From Hydrogenophilales bacterium (lineage in GTDB: Bacteria > Pseudomonadota > Gammaproteobacteria > Burkholderiales > Thiobacillaceae), in NCBI GenBank assembly GCA_016719465.1, contig JADJYY010000016.1, positions 28,120-92,119 on the forward strand: DNA of 64,000 nt, written 5' to 3'. Within the stretch, counting starts at the first letter, position 1. Every line of letters begins with the position of its first letter. Under the pieces are notes generated by a model that saw only the letters and a list, made by a program, of their open reading frames with translations, was not told the origin of the DNA and ran no database searches. Made by a program: the position numbers and the translations under genes. This document shows positions 61,756 to 64,000 of the stretch, in pieces.

Positions 61756-61775
61756 GGCCAGGCCAAGCGAAACAA

Positions 61776-62072
61776 TTACTTCTTCTTCTTGCCCTTGGGC
61801 GCGTTGGCGGCGGCGCTGAGAGCGGCGCCGGGCTTGAAGCGCACCACTTTCTTGGCGGGGATCTTCATTTCCTTGCCGGTCTGGGGATTGCGGCCGGTGC
61901 GGGCCTGGCGTTCCTGCACGCTGAAAGTGCCGAAGCCGATGAACTGCACGTTCTCGCCTTTGGCCAGGGCATCGGAGATGGCTTCGATGGCGGCGGCGAC
62001 GACGACGGTGGTGGCGGCTTTGCTGGTGCTGGCTTTTGCGGCGACGATATCGATGAGTTCAGCTTTGTTCAT
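61776..62072 (-). CDS. hupB: HU-family DNA-binding protein
   Basis: 98-residue HU/IHF-fold nucleoid protein: MNKAELIDIVAAKAS, then IGFGTFSVQERQARTGRNPQTGKEM, the DNA-inserting arm with the RNPQTG signature, and KKVVRFKPG. The Ala/Lys-rich tail ends in KGKKKK, a little longer than E. coli HU. AGGAGA lies before the ATG. Confidence 0.95.
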   Translation of the reverse strand: MNKAELIDIVAAKASTSKAATTVVVAAAIEAISDALAKGENVQFIGFGTFSVQERQARTGRNPQTGKEMKIPAKKVVRFKPGAALSAAANAPKGKKKK

Positions 62073-62151
62073 AGTGAAGTCTCCTGGTTGATGTCATGGG
62101 AAATGACGGGCGGATCATAGCAAGGCTGCGGCGTTTGTGGCTTGTCGCGCA

Positions 62152-62520
62152 TCACAAATCCAGCAATTCCGTGTCCTCGTGACGATAGGGGGGGCTGCAG
62201 CAGCACAAAATCCGCAGTGTCTCCTCGCCGATGTTCTCGATGCGGTGGGAGGTGCCGGGAGGAATCAGGACCGTATCGCCCACCTCCAGGACCAGGCTCG
62301 CCTCGCCCAGGGTCATGCGCCCGCGCCCGGCGGTGACGTGGTAAAGCTCTTCCGTCTCGCCATGTCGATGCAGGCGGGTGGCGCATCCCGGGGGCACGCT
62401 GGCCTCGGCCAGGCTCTGGTTGCGGACCTCCTGCTGCCCCGGGTGCATGAGCTCCCGGATCAACGAGCCGTCACGGGTGACATAGGGCTGGATGTGGTCA
62501 TACCGGCTATGTTCGATCAT
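62152..62520 (-). CDS. Single-domain cupin protein
   Basis: 122-residue cupin: motif 1 is TRLHRHGETEELYHVTAGRG (metal ligands His, His, Glu) and motif 2 is IPPGTSHRIENIG with the last His. It is probably metal-binding; the substrate is unknown. The C-terminal CCCSPPYRHEDTEL is Cys-rich and unusual. It is divergent from the Mut7-C gene. Confidence 0.9.
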   Translation of the reverse strand: MIEHSRYDHIQPYVTRDGSLIRELMHPGQQEVRNQSLAEASVPPGCATRLHRHGETEELYHVTAGRGRMTLGEASLVLEVGDTVLIPPGTSHRIENIGEETLRILCCCSPPYRHEDTELLDL

Positions 62521-62575
62521 GGCATTTCTCCGTCAGGACGCCCGCTCCCGGGACCCTCGCTTGCCATAATGGACC

Positions 62576-63310
62576 ATGGCCACCGCCACTTTCCGTTTCC
62601 ATCACGAGCTGAATGATTTTCTCGCCCCGGACCGTCGCGGCAGGGAATTTGCCGTGGCGTGCCCGGACGGCGCGACCGCCAAGCACATGATCGAGGCCCT
62701 CGGCATTCCCCACACCGAAGTGGCGGCGCTCCAGGTCAACGGCCGGGACGCCGGTTTCGACCAGCGGCTGGAAGACGGGGACCGGGTGGAGATCCACCCC
62801 GCCAACGGCTCCGTCCTCCCGAACCATCGCCTACGGGGGCCGATAACCCAGCCGCCGCGCTTCGTCGCCGACGCCCATCTGGGGGGACTGGCCCGCCTGA
62901 TGCGCATGGCCGGCTTCGACACCCTCTACGACAACGGCTACGCGGACGACAGGATCGAGGCCATCGCCGTCCAGGAGTCGCGCATCGTGCTCTCCCGCGA
63001 CCGGGAGTTGCTCAAGCGGCGCGCCATCCTCCACGGCTGCTTCCCCCATGCCATCGATCCCCCCGGGCAGTTTCGCGAGGTCCGCGCCCGCTTCGGGTTG
63101 GCGCCCCTCGCCCGCCCCTTCACCCGCTGCCTGGCATGCAACGCGCCGCTGCGCGACATCGACAAGCGCCAGGTGCTGGACCACCTGCCGGCCTCGGTCA
63201 GGGCCCACCAGCAGGCATTCAGGATCTGCGATGCCTGCCGGCGTGTTTATTGGCAAGGCTCCCATTGGCGGCACATGCACGACCTGCTGGCGACACTGCT
63301 GGCCACCTGA
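62576..63310 (+). CDS. Mut7-C RNase-domain protein with ubiquitin-like N terminus
   Basis: 244-residue protein. Residues about 1-80 are a ubiquitin-like (ThiS/MoaD-related) domain ending in GDRVEIHPANGS. Residues about 90-240 are a Mut7-C (DUF82) PIN-like RNase domain with FVADAHLGGLARLMRMAGFDT, IVLSRDRELL and a zinc ribbon (CLACNAPL; CDACRRVYW). The activity has not been shown here. It stands alone and is convergent with the amt remnant. Confidence 0.92.
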   Translation: MATATFRFHHELNDFLAPDRRGREFAVACPDGATAKHMIEALGIPHTEVAALQVNGRDAGFDQRLEDGDRVEIHPANGSVLPNHRLRGPITQPPRFVADAHLGGLARLMRMAGFDTLYDNGYADDRIEAIAVQESRIVLSRDRELLKRRAILHGCFPHAIDPPGQFREVRARFGLAPLARPFTRCLACNAPLRDIDKRQVLDHLPASVRAHQQAFRICDACRRVYWQGSHWRHMHDLLATLLAT

Positions 63311-63340
63311 GCGACGCGGCGTGTTTCTTGAAAGCTTGGC

Positions 63341-64000
63341 TTACCAATTCGTTTCCCGCTCAGCCGTGGCGGAAATGCGGTGGATGGAAGAAAGGTCACG
63401 CCGTTGAATTCCCTCCGCTCGGCGTCCGGGCGCAGGCCACGCTGGCGCCAGTGGCGCTGTAGACCAGCGCCACCGACGAAGGCGATGGCGATGCCGACCA
63501 GGTTCCAACGAGTTGGAAGGCGGCGACGAGACCGCCGAGGCCGCCCAGGAGCCTACCTTCCCGAAGGGTGCCGGCGGCGATGCCGCCCAGGCGCCACACC
63601 TTGCCGATGCGGGGACCGAGACGCAGCACGTCATCGATCTTCCATTTGTTCTGGGTATTGGTGAACGCCCAGAAGACGAAGACAAATTTTACTGCGCCGC
63701 GCCCGTGGCCGGGCGCCCCCACCGGGTTACATGAGATCCGGAGCCGCGCGCACGGCCACCAGACCGGCCAGCGGCCCGTTGAAAGTGCAGATGAAGCGGT
63801 CATTCGCGCCACGTGAACAGGGCGACCGGTGCGCCGCCCACCGCTGGCCGCTGGGAATTCACCGCCACCAGGCCGGAGACGGCCTCCAGGGTCTGGGCGG
63901 ACATGACGTTGAAGCCGAACCAGCCCACGGTGAGGATCCAGGCGCCCAGGGCCAGGAAGGGAATGCTGGAGGGGGGATGGGCGGACATCATGCCGTCGTG
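63341..64000 (-). pseudogene. amt: Ammonium transporter (Amt) remnant, multiply frameshifted, 5' end off the window
   Basis: Recognisable Amt segments lie in successive frames: FLALGAWILTVGWFGFNVMSAQ (down to 63800), then NGPLAGLVAVRAAPDLM with a stop at 63727, then FTNTQNKWKIDDVL and LGGIAAG (to about 63510), then VGIAIAFVGG and finally the C terminus ending ERETNW at 63341. At least three frame changes are needed in 660 bases. The conserved WPLHG-type motif after KIDDVL reads GPRIG, losing a pore His. This points to real decay and not to a single read error. The N-terminal part lies beyond the window. Confidence 0.8.

Overview
The window is about 64 kb of GC-rich (roughly two-thirds G+C) chromosomal DNA that reads like a denitrifying betaproteobacterium. 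The pilB-pilC-pilD-coaE-zapD order, the FMN/quinone-type housekeeping genes and a Sec-exported, clade II-type nitrous oxide reductase point to the Rhodocyclales/Sterolibacteriaceae area. That placement is an inference from gene order and protein style, not from a marker search. Genes are densely packed, mostly in short co-directional runs. There is one tRNA gene, no rRNA and no CRISPR array.

Layout. 1-8 kb: a two-component system (kinase cut by the window edge), Hsp15, PhnA, a pirin, a divergent azoreductase/LysR pair and a membrane EAL protein with a degenerate GGDEF. 8-14 kb: mutY divergent from a dsbB-dsbA-radical SAM run, a broken DUF1631 gene, a frameshifted M23 endopeptidase and zapD. 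14-24 kb: coaE and pilD/pilC/pilB, a CNNM/CorC protein, GIY-YIG and orphan HicA genes, a YqhA/TerC pair, htpX and a divergent nhaR. 24.6-26 kb: rlmD.

26-38 kb is the main accessory block, a complete clade II nos island on the minus strand: nosZ (own terminator), then nosC-nosB-nosD-nosG-nosH-nosF-nosL-nosY followed by a TlpA thioredoxin, a second nosD and a small Met-rich exported protein. Two FNR/Dnr-type boxes lie between the nosZ terminator and nosC, so the accessory genes appear to have their own oxygen/NO-responsive promoter. Most of the genes overlap by a few bases.

38-50 kb: a frameshifted DnaQ-like exonuclease, pgl, DUF4139, a 2OG oxygenase and sfsA. Next comes a secreted protein with about 11 VPAxY repeats and a peptidoglycan-binding end, which faces a Crp-family regulator across a MITE-like element inserted in their shared terminator. 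Perfect TGTGA-N6-TCACA sites precede both the repeat-protein gene and the regulator gene. A nitroreductase, VanZ, DUF455, a twice-frameshifted Rieske oxygenase, ogt and xerD follow. 50.7-56.7 kb: manC, a fused ATP sulfurylase/APS kinase, a DHH phosphoesterase, a CPBP protease and EpsD, which look like part of an exopolysaccharide locus. 56.8-64 kb: phoH, bcp, tRNA-Ser(GGA), a GT2, a TVP38 protein, an aldo/keto reductase, HU, a cupin, a Mut7-C protein and a decayed amt.

Five single-base insertions, three or four of them in short homopolymers, break otherwise intact genes. This looks more like residual assembly error than biology and should be kept in mind when reading the pseudogene calls. The amt remnant differs: it has several frame changes and has lost a core motif.
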